From the NCBI GenBank assembly GCA_964384675.1, contig CAYLNK010000127.1, positions 1 to 16,494 on the forward strand: a stretch of DNA of 16,494 nt, given 5' to 3'. The position numbers and the translations under genes were made by a program. Positions 6,880 to 13,856 of this stretch are shown piece by piece. Position 1 is the first letter of the stretch; the number at the start of each line of letters is the position of its first letter. The notes under the pieces were generated by a model that searched no databases, was not told the DNA's origin, and worked only from the letters and a program-made list of their open reading frames with translations. This DNA comes from CAYLNK01 sp964384675 (GTDB lineage: Bacteria > Acidobacteriota > Thermoanaerobaculia > UBA5066).

Positions 6880-7943
6880 CGCGCCGCTCCCTGCACGTCG
6901 AGATGGATCGAGACCGGAGTGGCGGGAGAGGGTCCCGGCCGCGGAGCCGTCTCCTCGAGGAAACGCGCCGCGGTCCCGTTTCCCGGGTCGAGCTCCAGGA
7001 CGAGCTGCCACGACCGGCGCGCCTCGGATCGCCGACCGAGCGTGTCGAGGGCCCGCGCCTTCTCGACCAGCGCCGGGACGCTGCCCGGCGAGAGCCGGAG
7101 CGCCTCCGCAGCGAGCGCGAGCGCGGCCCGGCCGTCCCCCTGGCTCCCGTGGCGGCGCGCCATCGCCACGATCATGGCATGTCGCTCGGGGTGCTCCGGG
7201 TAGAGGCGGCGGAACTCCTCCTCCACGGCGGCCGCGGGGCCCCACGCCCCACGCGAGAGGAGCAGCCGGTGCCGCACGAGGAGCTTCCGCGGAGAGGGTG
7301 GGCCGTCGAGCAGCGTCTCGTGCCCCGCGAGCGCCGCGGTCGCGTCGCCCTCGAGGAGAGTCCCGAGCAGCCTGTCGAGGACCGCGTCCCGGCCGGTCCC
7401 GGCCGGGACGCGCTCCAGCGCGACCGCGGCCTCGCGCGGTGCGGTGCGGTCCACCAGGAGCCCCGCGATCCGGACCCTCCACTCCGGCGGGAGCGGGCGT
7501 TCGATCCCCTCGGCGCCGCCCCGCGCCGCGAGAGCCTCCAGGAAGGCGCGGACCGTGTCGGGCTCGGCGAGCCGGTCGCGCTCCAGCGCGACGAGGAGGA
7601 GGGCCGCCGGCTCCAGGCGTCCGGCGGCGACGTGCAGGCGGGCCAGCAGGCGTCGATAGGCGACGTCGTCCCGGCTCGCGTCCTCGGGCAGCGAAGCGAG
7701 CACCGCGAAGGCGCCGTTCGGATCGGCCGGCTCCAGGATGGCCGCCAGACGCGCGGCGACGACGGGGTCGCGCGGCGTCTCGTCGAGCTGATGGCGCAAG
7801 AGCGTCGCCGCCTGGTCGGCGTTGCCGGCGGCGAGCGCGCGCTCGGCCCGGACGAGGACCCGCGCGCGGCGCTCCCCGGACGAGGGACAGGCGGTGAGGA
7901 GCGCGGCCGCCCCGAACGCCGCCGCCACCGGTGTCGCTCTCAT
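6876..7943 (-). CDS. TPR-repeat lipoprotein
   Basis: A 355-residue predicted lipoprotein. The N-terminus has an Arg, a hydrophobic core and the lipobox LLTAC (Cys19), so it should be lipidated and exported. The rest is Ala/Leu/Arg-rich helical repeats of TPR type: one near 27-60 ('AERALAAGNADQAATLLRHQL') and the clearest pair near 270-330 ('GRAALALAAEALRLSPG', 'ALVEKARALDTLGRRSEA', 'WQLVLELDPGNGTAARFL'). The middle portion (about 70-250) is degenerate repeat. TPR lipoproteins are usually scaffolds; here a partner could be the membrane proteins made from the same operon. ATG 7943 overlaps the stop of the upstream gene (ATGA). Longer reading in this frame up to 8789 crosses the upstream gene and is rejected. 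The function is unknown. Confidence 0.85.
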   Translation of the reverse strand: MRATPVAAAFGAAALLTACPSSGERRARVLVRAERALAAGNADQAATLLRHQLDETPRDPVVAARLAAILEPADPNGAFAVLASLPEDASRDDVAYRRLLARLHVAAGRLEPAALLLVALERDRLAEPDTVRAFLEALAARGGAEGIERPLPPEWRVRIAGLLVDRTAPREAAVALERVPAGTGRDAVLDRLLGTLLEGDATAALAGHETLLDGPPSPRKLLVRHRLLLSRGAWGPAAAVEEEFRRLYPEHPERHAMIVAMARRHGSQGDGRAALALAAEALRLSPGSVPALVEKARALDTLGRRSEARRSWQLVLELDPGNGTAARFLEETAPRPGPSPATPVSIHLDVQGAAR

Positions 7944-8605
7944 CGGGAGAGGAGCCCGAAGACGTGGCTGAGCATGTCGCCGCCGCTCTCGCGGAACAGC
8001 TGGAACGGCAGGCCCGGGTCTCCGACGAACGGTCGCAGCACCCAGGCCAGCTGCCCCCCCACCATCGCGAAGAGGACCAGGTAGAGGGCGAGGTAGCCAG
8101 GCACGCCGCCCGCCCCGGTGAGAGGCCCGTGCAGCTTCATGAAGCGTCCCAGGCCGGCGAGCCCGCCGGCCGCCCCGACGCCGAGCGAGAGGATCTGCGC
8201 CAGCCGGTAGTGATGCGTGCTGACGACCAGGAAGAGCAGGGGCGGGGCGAAGCTGCCCCAGACGACGGCGGTGGCGGAGAGGCTCACGAGCTGCACGGTG
8301 ACGGCGGCGCCGAGGCACATCGGGCGGGGCGCCCGCAGGACCTGTAGGACGAACAGGACCGGGAAGCAGAGGGCGGAGGTCCCGAGGAGAAGGAGCGGCA
8401 TCTTGAGAGAGGCGGCCAGGACCTGCGCGGGACCACCGCCGTACGACCCGAGCGCGGCGCCGAACGCCAGGCAGCCCACGAGCCCCCAGGCGAGGGCGCG
8501 GCGGGAGAGACGCGGGAGATCGTCCGCCTCCCGGATCCTCGTGGAAAGGAGCGGTACGTCCCAGAGAGAGGAGAGCGAGCCGAGCGCGTCGGAGCTGTCG
8601 GGCAT
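7940..8605 (-). CDS. Polytopic membrane protein of unknown function (operon leader gene)
   Basis: A 221-residue integral membrane protein. After a hydrophilic 37-residue N-terminus come about five hydrophobic segments (roughly 38-56, 68-90, 97-117, 119-153 possibly two, and 170-190). A short soluble tail starts with the striking 'QLAWVLRPFVGDPGLPF' (185-201). 'LKMPLLLLGTSALCFPVLFVL' around 67-87 and the WVLRPFVG motif look like conserved-family features that I have a sense of from other uncharacterised bacterial membrane proteins, but I cannot name the family. The ATG at 8605 has an AAGGAGG Shine-Dalgarno 6 nt upstream, the strongest in this operon, consistent with its being the first gene. 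The stop overlaps the lipoprotein start. Confidence 0.8.
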   Translation of the reverse strand: MPDSSDALGSLSSLWDVPLLSTRIREADDLPRLSRRALAWGLVGCLAFGAALGSYGGGPAQVLAASLKMPLLLLGTSALCFPVLFVLQVLRAPRPMCLGAAVTVQLVSLSATAVVWGSFAPPLLFLVVSTHHYRLAQILSLGVGAAGGLAGLGRFMKLHGPLTGAGGVPGYLALYLVLFAMVGGQLAWVLRPFVGDPGLPFQLFRESGGDMLSHVFGLLSR

Positions 8606-8614
8606 GGAGGGCCT

Positions 8615-8628
8615 CCTTCGGCCGAAGG
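8615..8628. promoter_or_regulatory. 14-bp perfect palindrome overlapping the Shine-Dalgarno of the minus operon
   Basis: CCTTCGGCCGAAGG is a perfect palindrome at the head of the five-gene minus operon. It overlaps the minus-strand AAGGAGG ribosome-binding site (8612-8618). It could be an operator in DNA or, in RNA, a small hairpin masking the ribosome-binding site. A chance palindrome of this length is possible. Confidence 0.35.
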
Positions 8629-8667
8629 GTGGAGCTCTCCCGTGCAGAACCGATGGAGATCCGGAGG

Positions 8668-8696
8668 ATGACGCGGGGAGCCGGGACCGCTACTCT
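8668..8696 (+). promoter_or_regulatory. Possible promoter for the VOC gene
   Basis: ATGACG (8668-8673, 4/6 to the -35 consensus) and TACTCT (8691-8696, 3/6 to the -10) are spaced by 17 bp, with the ATG 28 nt further on. The element lies in the 119-bp divergent spacer. The match is weak and based on sequence only. Confidence 0.25.
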
Positions 8697-8724
8697 CCCG
8701 GCAAACGCGTAAACGGAGGGTGAG

Positions 8725-9492
8725 ATGGCGGACGTGATGGGCCACAGGCCGGGCGATTTCTGCTGGCCGGAGCTGTCGACGACGGACACCGAGGGAGCCA
8801 GCGATTTCTACGAGGCGCTCTTCGGCTGGGAGCCGAAGGAGATCCCGATCGGCGACGGGACGACCTACACGATGCTCACCCTGCGCGGCAAGGAGGTCGG
8901 CGCGCTCTGCCCCATGCAGGAGAAGCACGTCAACCAGGGGATGCCGCCGTTCTGGATGTCGTACGTGCGGGTCGACAGCGCCGACGAGACGGCGGCCCGG
9001 GCCGCGGCGCTCGGCGGGCGCCTCCTCGCCGCGCCGTTCGACGTGATGGACGCCGGCCGCATGGCCGTCCTCGAGGACCCGACCGGTGCCGCTCTCGCGC
9101 TCTGGCAGCCGAAGGCGCACATCGGCGCCTCGATCGTGGGTGAGCCGAGCAGCCTCTGCTGGTCGGAGCTCAGCACCGACGACGTCGACGTCGCCCGGTC
9201 GTTCTACAGCGGGCTCTTCGGGTGGACGACGAAGGACAGCCCCGAGTACCACGAGTGGATGAACGCCGGCCGGGCGATAGGCGGCATGGTGCAGCTCTCC
9301 CCCGAGACCGACGACACACCGCCCCACTGGCTCCCGTACTTCCGGGTCGACGACTGCGACGCCACGGTCGAGACCGCCGAGGAGGAGGAGGGGCAGGTCG
9401 TGGTGCCGCCGATGGACGTCCCGAACGTCGGCCGCTTCGCGGTGCTCCGCGACCCGCAGGGCGCGGTCTTCGCGGTGATCACGCTGCAGTGA
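8725..9492 (+). CDS. Two-domain VOC (glyoxalase/bleomycin-resistance fold) protein
   Basis: A 255-residue protein made of two tandem vicinal-oxygen-chelate domains (about 9-130 and 140-255). The two halves share pattern: 'CWPELSTTDTEGASDFYEALFGW' region (13-35) matches 'CWSELSTDDVDVARSFYSGLFGW' region (145-167), and both end in 'GRxAVLxDPxGAxxAL/V'. This domain duplication is characteristic of the CFP30B-like group, annotated variously as glyoxalase or hydroxylase; substrates are mostly unknown. Metal ligands are not obvious because the usual His/Glu positions are hard to assign by eye, so I do not claim lactoylglutathione lyase activity. The ATG at 8725 follows GGAGGG (8715-8720) by 4 nt. 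The gene stands alone on its strand, followed by a strong hairpin. Confidence 0.9.
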   Translation: MADVMGHRPGDFCWPELSTTDTEGASDFYEALFGWEPKEIPIGDGTTYTMLTLRGKEVGALCPMQEKHVNQGMPPFWMSYVRVDSADETAARAAALGGRLLAAPFDVMDAGRMAVLEDPTGAALALWQPKAHIGASIVGEPSSLCWSELSTDDVDVARSFYSGLFGWTTKDSPEYHEWMNAGRAIGGMVQLSPETDDTPPHWLPYFRVDDCDATVETAEEEEGQVVVPPMDVPNVGRFAVLRDPQGAVFAVITLQ

Positions 9493-9493
9493 T

Positions 9494-9525
9494 CCGGGGG
9501 AACCCGGACGCCGGGTCTCCCCCGG
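9494..9525. terminator. Strong hairpin between convergent genes, likely bidirectional terminator
   Basis: The arm CCGGGGG-A-ACCCGG (9494-9507) pairs with CCGGGT-C-T-CCCCCGG (9511-9525) around a 3-nt ACG loop, giving a 14-bp stem with a single bulged C. It starts 1 base after the VOC stop and lies 40 bp from the stop of the convergent pterin-synthase-like gene. There is no clear U-tract, so if it terminates it does so by stem strength or with Rho. Confidence 0.6.
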
Positions 9526-9565
9526 GCCTCTTCCCGCGCGGGACGTCACCCCGGCGGGGCAGGGA

Positions 9566-9940
9566 TCAGGGGCGGTAGGTGACCGAGTTGCGCGGGCCTT
9601 CCCACACCGTGACCTCGGCGAGGCGCGCGCCGCCGCCGAGCGCCCCGGAGGCTGCGATCTCGCCCGCCACCCAGAGCGCGACGTTCTCGGCCGTCGGGTT
9701 CTTCACGTCGAACGGCGGGACCGTGTTGATGTCACGGTCGTGGAGGCGTCCCGCCAGCTCGCGCACGAGCCTCTCGGTCGGTACGAAGTCGACCGAGAGG
9801 TCGTAGGCACCGAGCGCGGCGGTCTCGAGCGCGACCTCGATCTTCCACGAGTGGCCGTGTACCGGCTCCGGCCCGCCGACGTAGTCCCGCAGGTGGTGCG
9901 CGGCCTCGAAGGTGGCGTGGCAGCGGATGGTGAAGCTCAT
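9566..9940 (-). CDS. 6-pyruvoyl-tetrahydropterin synthase / 6-carboxytetrahydropterin synthase (QueD) family, atypical active site
   Basis: A 124-residue T-fold protein. The zinc-binding histidines are present: FEAAHH (H15/H16) and VHGHSW (H28, H30). Other family marks are 'DLSVDF' (47-52), 'NPTAENVALWV' (81-91) and 'VTVWEGP' with the substrate-anchoring Glu (E114). However, the catalytic Cys four residues before HGH in QueD is replaced by Pro (P24) with Glu next to it (E25), and the usual LDHxxLN active-site segment reads LHDRDIN (66-72), so the Asp-His dyad is not in its normal order. PTPS-III enzymes, which feed folate synthesis, are known to use Glu in place of Cys, so a non-queuosine role is possible. 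The ATG at 9940 lies 8 bp after the radical SAM stop with no strong Shine-Dalgarno, suggesting co-transcription. Confidence 0.85.
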   Translation of the reverse strand: MSFTIRCHATFEAAHHLRDYVGGPEPVHGHSWKIEVALETAALGAYDLSVDFVPTERLVRELAGRLHDRDINTVPPFDVKNPTAENVALWVAGEIAASGALGGGARLAEVTVWEGPRNSVTYRP

Positions 9941-9948
9941 GGTTGCTG

Positions 9949-12540
9949 CTAGACCGAGACCAGCGTCTCGATCCGCAAGACGCGCACGCCGTGCTGGGCC
10001 TCGGGCGGGACGCCGAACGTCGACTCGAGGTATCTCTTCGGCGTCGTGGAGCCGTCCCCCGCGATCTTGAGACGCTCGGTGAGGGTCTCGCCGTTCGGGA
10101 GGGTGAAGCGATAGATCGCCTCCGTCGCCGCGCGGCCCAGAGACTTCGCGCCTCTCGGCAGCTCCTGCCACGCCACGACGTTCAGCCCGGGCGGCAGCCT
10201 TTCGTTCACGGCCCGGCGGTGCGCGTCGGTCAGCTCGTCGGCGACGTCCACGTCGAAGAGCTCGTGCGCGGACTCCTGCCCCAGAGGCAGCGCCGGCCCC
10301 ATGGAGAGGCGCAGGTGGGGGTTGTAGCCCTCCGTATAGCGGACCGGGGCCCGCGAGGCCCGGAAGGCTCGCTCCAGGACGTCCATCGTGTTGCGGTGCG
10401 ACAGGTACCGCGCGTCGCCGAGCTTCTCGAAGGTGACGCGGTACGTGCGCGCGCCGGCGGAGACCGGGGCCCCGCCGCCGCCCACGGTGCGCCGCTCGCG
10501 AAGCGGCAGGAGATCGGGCGTCGCCTTCTGCCGGTACGCGGCCCCCTTCGCCTTCTCGGTGTACGCCGTCCCGCGGCCGGCGTCCCGGGCGTCGTCGATC
10601 GCGGGAAGCGAGTCGACGGCGGCCGCGACGGCCGGGACCGGGGCCGCGAGGGGCGCGGCGCTCCCCAGCGCCGGCAGGAACGAGAAGCCCGCGGGCATGC
10701 CGTTGGCGAGGACGGTGTCCTCCCCGTTCCCCGGCACGCCGCAGGCGTAGCAGTGCCCCCACTTGCAGTCGTCGGTGTGCATCTCCTTGACGGCCTTCTT
10801 CCACTCCACGACCAGGAACGGCTTGCGGATGAAGGCGTCGACGACGTCCCACGGGAGCGTCTCCTTCAGGTCCTTCTCCCGCAGGTGGCGGCTCTTGGGG
10901 ATGCCCGCGGCCTCGAGCGCCTCGTTCCACCGTTCCCAGGAGAAGTGCTCGGACCAGCCGTCGAACTTCCCGCCCCGACGCCACACCTCGAGCAATGCCG
11001 CCGACATCCGCCGGTCGCCGAGCGAGAGGAGCGCCTCGATCTCGGCCTCCTTCGGCTCGTGCCACTTCAGCTTCGCGCCCCTCACCGTACGGAACTTCTC
11101 ACGCAGGTAGCCGAGCTTCCGCGAGAGGGCCTCGACACCGTCGAACGCGAACCACTGGAACGGCGTGAAGCTCTTCGGCACGAAGGAGCCGACGGAGACG
11201 TGGACGGTGGGGCGCACACCGTGCTTGCGGCCCTGGGCGATGATGTCCCGTACCAGCGTCACCAGCTCGTCGAGGTCGGAGTCGGCCTCGGTCGGCAGGC
11301 CGATCATCGTGTACACCTTGATCATGTCCCAGCCGCGCTCGAAGGCGACGTCGGCGGCCTTCACCATGTCGGCGTTGGTGAACGTCTTGTTGATGACGCG
11401 GCGCAGCCGGTCGGAGCCGGTCTCCGGCGCGAACGTGAAGCCCGACTTGCGCACCTCGGAGACGGCGTCGGCGAGCGCCACCGAGAAGGCCTCGGCGCGG
11501 AGCGAGGGCAGCGAGATCGAGACCTTGGTCTTCGCGAGCTCGGGCGCGAGGCACGCCACCAGCGGCTCGATCTGAGAGTAGTCGGCGGAGGAGAGTGAGA
11601 GCAGCCCCACCTCGGACCAGCCGGCCTCGTCGATGAAGCTCCTGGTCATCCGCGCCACGTCGGCGGGGTCGAGCTCGCGCACCGGCCGGTACCAGTAGCC
11701 CGCCTGGCAGAAGCGGCAGCCCTGGGTGCAGCCCCTCATGATCTCGAGCCCGAGGCGGTCCTGCACGATGTCGACCGAAGGGACCATCGGCTTTCGCGGG
11801 TAGTAGTCCGGGGAGAGCGCCTCGACCCAGACGCGCGACGCCCGCGCCGGGACGCCGGGCGCGTTCGGCGTGTACGAGGCCACCCGATCGCCGTCGTAGA
11901 CGACGTCGTACAGCGACGGGACGTAGATCCCCGGCACGCCCGCGAACGCGAGGAGCCGCTCGCGCCGGGTCGCGCCGCCGGCCTTCAGCTCCTCCAGGCG
12001 GGCGAGGAACGCCGGGAACGCCTCCTCGCCGTCGCCGATCAGGAACGCGTCGAAGAAGTCGGCCACCGGCTCGGGGTTCGCGACGCACGGCCCGCCCCCG
12101 ATGACGATCGGGTCGTCCTCGCCCCGCTCGGCGGAGAGGACCGGGATCCGTGCGAGGTCGAGCATGTTCGGCACGTTCGTGTAGTTCAGCTCGCTCTGGA
12201 GGGAGAAGCCGAGGACGTCGAAGTCGCGCGCCGGGGCGAACGACTCGACCGAGAAGAGCGGGATCCCCTCCCGGCGCATCACGGCCTCGAAGTCCACCCA
12301 CGGGGCGTACGTCCGCTCGCAGGCCCACGCCGCCGTGCGGTTGACGATCTCGTACAGGACCTTGGTCCCGGTGTGGCTCATCCCGATCTCGTACGCGTCC
12401 GGAAAGGCGAGGCAGACGGAGACCGTGGTCTCCGCCAGGCTCTTGCGCGTGACGTTCCGCTCCAGGCCCAGGTAGCGGCCCGGGCGCTCGACGGAGAGGA
12501 GGAACGGCTCGAAGCCGGGGCGAACGGACTGGTAACGCAT
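9949..12540 (-). CDS. Radical SAM protein TIGR03960 fused to C-terminal DUF2344 (TIGR03936) domain
   Basis: An 863-residue protein. The N-terminal part (about 35-190) is a B12-binding-like Rossmann region ('AFPDAYEIGMSHTGTKVLYEI', 'DDPIVIGGGPCVANPEP', 'FLIGDGEEAFPAFL'), although no DxHxxG cobalamin motif is seen. The radical SAM core begins at 'LEIMRGCTQGCRFCQAG' with C271, C275, C278. A second cysteine cluster, CKWGHCYAC (C592, C597, C600), follows 'WEKAV'-like sequence (WKKAVKEMHTDD). An Ala/Pro-rich linker (about 605-695) joins the DUF2344 domain (about 698-863: 'FEKLGDARYLSHRNTMDVLERAFR', 'YTEGYNPHLRLSMGPALPLG'). Both parts are usually adjacent or fused in bacteria; their role, probably in RNA or ribosome-related modification, is not settled. 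The start at 12540 has GGAG 9 nt upstream. The linked downstream gene is a pterin-synthase homologue. Confidence 0.9.
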   Translation of the reverse strand: MRYQSVRPGFEPFLLSVERPGRYLGLERNVTRKSLAETTVSVCLAFPDAYEIGMSHTGTKVLYEIVNRTAAWACERTYAPWVDFEAVMRREGIPLFSVESFAPARDFDVLGFSLQSELNYTNVPNMLDLARIPVLSAERGEDDPIVIGGGPCVANPEPVADFFDAFLIGDGEEAFPAFLARLEELKAGGATRRERLLAFAGVPGIYVPSLYDVVYDGDRVASYTPNAPGVPARASRVWVEALSPDYYPRKPMVPSVDIVQDRLGLEIMRGCTQGCRFCQAGYWYRPVRELDPADVARMTRSFIDEAGWSEVGLLSLSSADYSQIEPLVACLAPELAKTKVSISLPSLRAEAFSVALADAVSEVRKSGFTFAPETGSDRLRRVINKTFTNADMVKAADVAFERGWDMIKVYTMIGLPTEADSDLDELVTLVRDIIAQGRKHGVRPTVHVSVGSFVPKSFTPFQWFAFDGVEALSRKLGYLREKFRTVRGAKLKWHEPKEAEIEALLSLGDRRMSAALLEVWRRGGKFDGWSEHFSWERWNEALEAAGIPKSRHLREKDLKETLPWDVVDAFIRKPFLVVEWKKAVKEMHTDDCKWGHCYACGVPGNGEDTVLANGMPAGFSFLPALGSAAPLAAPVPAVAAAVDSLPAIDDARDAGRGTAYTEKAKGAAYRQKATPDLLPLRERRTVGGGGAPVSAGARTYRVTFEKLGDARYLSHRNTMDVLERAFRASRAPVRYTEGYNPHLRLSMGPALPLGQESAHELFDVDVADELTDAHRRAVNERLPPGLNVVAWQELPRGAKSLGRAATEAIYRFTLPNGETLTERLKIAGDGSTTPKRYLESTFGVPPEAQHGVRVLRIETLVSV

Positions 12541-12648
12541 GTGGCGTGTCTCCGGGCGGACGAAGCTGGAGCGTGGCGAGGCGGCGTCTCCGGCGTGGCT
12601 CGAAGGCCGCCGCCTGGACCCGCCAGTCTAGCGGATCGGGCGGGACGC

Positions 12649-12654
12649 CATAAT
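12649..12654 (+). promoter_or_regulatory. -10-like box 8 nt before the flavoprotein start
   Basis: CATAAT (5/6 to the -10 consensus) ends 8 nt before ATG 12663, so initiation would fall on or next to the start codon and give a leaderless message. No Shine-Dalgarno is seen before this ATG. No good -35 is visible. On the opposite strand TAGACT (12630-12625) could be a -10 for the radical SAM gene, making this a possible overlapping divergent promoter region. Confidence 0.35.
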
Positions 12655-12662
12655 CGATCCGG

Positions 12663-13856
12663 ATGGATGCGGACGCTCCAATCGTCATCGCCGGCGCGGG
12701 CCCTTCCGGTCTCACGGCGGCGACGCTTCTCGCGCGGGGAGGCCGCAGGGTCGTCGTGCACGAGAAGAACGCCACCGTGGGCGCGCGCTTCATCGGGGAC
12801 TTCCAGGTGATCGAGGACGCGTCGGACCCGGCGGAGGACGTGCCGGCGATGTTCGCGCGGCTCGGCCTCTCCGCGCCGCCGTGGCGGCCGGCCACGAACG
12901 CCGAGTTCTTCGACGCGAAGCTGCGGCGAACCGAGATCCGGTCGAGGAGACCGTACGGATGGTTCGTGACGCGGGGTCCCGGCGAGGGGACGCTCGATCG
13001 GACGTTGCTGGAGGCCGCGCAGGCGGCCGGCGTCGAGGTGCGCTTCCGCTCGCGTCTCGAGCCGAGGGACGCGGGCCTGGTCGCGACGGGCCCGCAGACC
13101 CCGGACGGGCTCGCCCGCGAGACGACGTTCGCCACCGACGGAAGGGACCGCGTGCGCGTCCTCTTCGACAACGGCGTGGCGCCGCTCGGCTACGCCTACC
13201 TCTTCACTCTCGGCGGCCGGGGGACGATCGGCTGCGCGATCCTGGAGGACTTCCCCCGCATCGACGCGCACTTCGAACGTTCCCTCGCGCGTCTCCTCGA
13301 GATCGAGAAGGTCCCGATGGAGGACCGGCGCGACGCGTACTCGTTCATGAACTTCGCGCTGGGCGAGGGCGCGCGCCGGGACGGCCGGGATGCCGTGGGT
13401 GAGTCGGGCGCGTTCCAGGACTACCTGTTCGGGCTCGGCATGCGCTACGCGATCCTCTCGGGCTCCCTCGCGGCGGAGGCGATCCTCAGGGGCGGCAGCT
13501 TCCAGGAGCTCCAGCGGGCGCGCTTCCGCAAGCAGCAGCAGGTCTCGGTGGTGAACCGCTTCCTGTACGAGGCGGGCGGCGACCTCGGGCTGTCGCTCTT
13601 CACGCGGCAGGCGGCGCGGGTCGACTTCCGCGACTTCCTCGCCTCGTGGTACCGGCCGTCGCCGTGGCGGCTCGCTCTCCTCCCGCTGGTGACGCGGCTC
13701 TGGAAGAACCGGGGGCGCTGCGCGCACCGGCTCGAGGAGCACTGGTGCCGCGTCCGGGAGAAGGAGATCCGCGCACCCGAGCTCGGGAGGATCCCGCCGG
13801 ACGGGAGGCAGGGGGAGGGGACGCACTCGTCCGATCACGGGTCGTCTCGGCGATGA
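12663..13856 (+). CDS. FAD-dependent oxidoreductase, geranylgeranyl-reductase-like
   Basis: A 397-residue flavoprotein of the geranylgeranyl reductase / lycopene cyclase-type FAD superfamily. The N-terminal dinucleotide motif IAGAGPSGLTAATLLARGG (GAGPSG 11-16) ends with Glu34 in VVHEK. A second FAD-contact region normally reading GDAA is here AVGESGAF (244-251) followed by 'GLGMRYAILSGSLAAEAIL', so the usual Asp is Glu. The central part (about 70-230) would bind substrate; the C-terminal quarter is basic with a hydrophilic tail. Its stop overlaps the start of a squalene/phytoene synthase (ATGA), so the substrate is likely a polyprenoid or triterpene made by that enzyme: saturation, oxygenation or cyclisation are all possible. 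The exact reaction cannot be read from sequence. Start chosen at 12663, the first ATG; a second in-frame start is not evident nearby. Confidence 0.82.
   Translation: MDADAPIVIAGAGPSGLTAATLLARGGRRVVVHEKNATVGARFIGDFQVIEDASDPAEDVPAMFARLGLSAPPWRPATNAEFFDAKLRRTEIRSRRPYGWFVTRGPGEGTLDRTLLEAAQAAGVEVRFRSRLEPRDAGLVATGPQTPDGLARETTFATDGRDRVRVLFDNGVAPLGYAYLFTLGGRGTIGCAILEDFPRIDAHFERSLARLLEIEKVPMEDRRDAYSFMNFALGEGARRDGRDAVGESGAFQDYLFGLGMRYAILSGSLAAEAILRGGSFQELQRARFRKQQQVSVVNRFLYEAGGDLGLSLFTRQAARVDFRDFLASWYRPSPWRLALLPLVTRLWKNRGRCAHRLEEHWCRVREKEIRAPELGRIPPDGRQGEGTHSSDHGSSRR

Noticed and set aside
8725..9492. Lactoylglutathione lyase (GloA) or bleomycin resistance assignment
   Set aside because: The tandem VOC domains are clear, but I could not assign the required metal ligands, and this two-domain group has mostly unknown substrates.
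9949..12540. Cobalamin-dependent function for the TIGR03960 protein
   Set aside because: The N-terminal region resembles a B12-binding fold, but no DxHxxG cobalamin-ligand motif is visible, so B12 dependence is not claimed.
11099..13171. 690-aa minus-strand reading across the divergent promoter region
   Set aside because: It crosses two well-supported genes and has the low-complexity Arg/Gly/Pro composition of a shadow frame.
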